This document shows positions 63,417 through 64,000 of a stretch of 64,000 nucleotides of DNA, in pieces (position 1 is the first letter of the stretch; every line of letters begins with the position of its first letter). The notes beneath the pieces were generated by a model. The model saw only the letters and a list, made by a program, of their open reading frames with translations, made no database searches and was not told the origin of the DNA. The stretch is taken from the NCBI GenBank assembly GCA_903842345.1, contig CAIMLR010000049.1, positions 1 through 64,000 on the forward strand, read 5' to 3'. Made by a program: the position numbers and the translations under genes. The stretch is from an uncultured Myxococcales bacterium (GTDB taxonomy: Bacteria > Myxococcota_A > UBA9042).

Positions 63417-64000
63417 ATGTTGACTCGTCGGTTGCCCAACACGGACCTTGATCTTTCCGTTATCGGCATGGGCTGCTGGGCCATGGGCGGCCTCTGGTGG
63501 GGCGACGATGTGACCGACACGCGGTCGATCGCCGCCGTTGAGCAGGCCCTCGCATCCGGCATCAATTGGTTTGACACCGCGCCGCTTTACGGCCACGGCC
63601 GCGCCGATGAAGTGCTGGTCCGCGCGCTCGGCGCCCGCAAACATGACGTCATTCTCGCCACCAAAGTCGGCGTCCGCTGGGACGGCGAGGGCGAGCATGC
63701 GCACAGCGCGCTCACGCGTGAGTGGATTCGCACGGACGTTGAGGCGAGCCTGCGCCGCTTGGGCGTCGACCGCATTGACCTGCTGCAGGTGCACTGGCCG
63801 TGCGAGCTGGGCACGCCGTTGGCGGAGTCGATGGGCGAGCTGGAGAAGCTGCGCAGCGAAGGCAAGGTGCGGTACGTTGGCCTGTGCAACTACGACGTCG
63901 CCGCGCTGACGGAAGCGCGCCAGTACGTGCCGATTGTCTCGCTGCAGTCGCCGTACTCGATGCTGCGCCGCGAATTGGAGCAGGAGTTGCTGCCGTATTG
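63417..64000 (+). CDS. Aldo/keto reductase (partial, 5' portion)
   Basis: The reading frame starts at ATG 63417 and is open to the window end (194 residues). It has aldo/keto reductase hallmarks: LSVIGMGCWAMGG, WFDTAPLYGHGRADEVL (catalytic Asp and Tyr), ATKVG (Lys), and DLLQVHWPCELGTPL (His), plus GLCNYD. The catalytic tetrad is complete. The 3' part is missing. AGGGTGG lies upstream of the start. The hairpin at 63384-63403 precedes it. Confidence 0.9.
   Translation, partial: MLTRRLPNTDLDLSVIGMGCWAMGGLWWGDDVTDTRSIAAVEQALASGINWFDTAPLYGHGRADEVLVRALGARKHDVILATKVGVRWDGEGEHAHSALTREWIRTDVEASLRRLGVDRIDLLQVHWPCELGTPLAESMGELEKLRSEGKVRYVGLCNYDVAALTEARQYVPIVSLQSPYSMLRRELEQELLPY

Overview
The window is GC-rich and densely packed. 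Its gene content suggests a Myxococcota-like or related 'deltaproteobacterial' predator/gliding lineage. Evidence: many lipoproteins with Cys-rich CxDGNxCTxDxC, CGNGxC and NGxDDDGDG repeats, two eukaryotic-type Ser/Thr kinases, TPR proteins with proline-rich linkers, and a candidate LexA site resembling the Myxococcus-type motif. No rRNA, tRNA, CRISPR, insertion sequence or phage gene is visible. Most long ORFs antisense to real genes are artefacts of GC-rich coding.

Layout. 1-7635 (minus): a partial gene, two unknown proteins, a stand-alone ribosomal protein L3 gene with its own promoter, folC, and a giant beta-helix lipoprotein overlapping folC. 7762-8595: an MBL hydrolase. 8634-11233 (minus): groES-groEL-grpE. 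11565-13079: a lipoprotein carrying a somatomedin-B-like domain. 13196-20350: glyQ-glyS fused by 4-nt overlaps to two beta-propeller lipoproteins, then a TPR protein and a 1991-residue modular lipoprotein. 27608-31100: CAP-domain and phosphatase lipoproteins, a HAD hydrolase and a TfoX-N protein. 31231-36291: uvrA and a membrane Ser/Thr kinase, divergent around a candidate LexA box. 36416-39187: YceI, a metallophosphoesterase lipoprotein and a CBM9-like lipoprotein. 39190-40575: tryptophanase.

40686-52564 (minus) is the most interesting region. One near-leaderless promoter appears to drive six tightly packed genes: a REC-histidine kinase, a PilZ-like/PhcB-family methyltransferase, a membrane HK-REC-HK hybrid sensor, an ABC permease, an ABC ATPase and an Lhr helicase. 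The first three match the logic of the Ralstonia phcBSR (3-hydroxy fatty-acid methyl ester) quorum-sensing locus, with PhcS- and PhcR-type parts fused and a candidate transporter attached. An orphan branched-chain keto-acid dehydrogenase E1-alpha gene diverges from the same intergenic region.

54041-64000: an outer-membrane gluzincin/propeller/barrel fusion, a monothiol glutaredoxin-like protein, a TPR protein and Ser/Thr kinase pair, a FmdB zinc ribbon, a GT39-like membrane protein, a GYF_2 protein and a truncated aldo/keto reductase.
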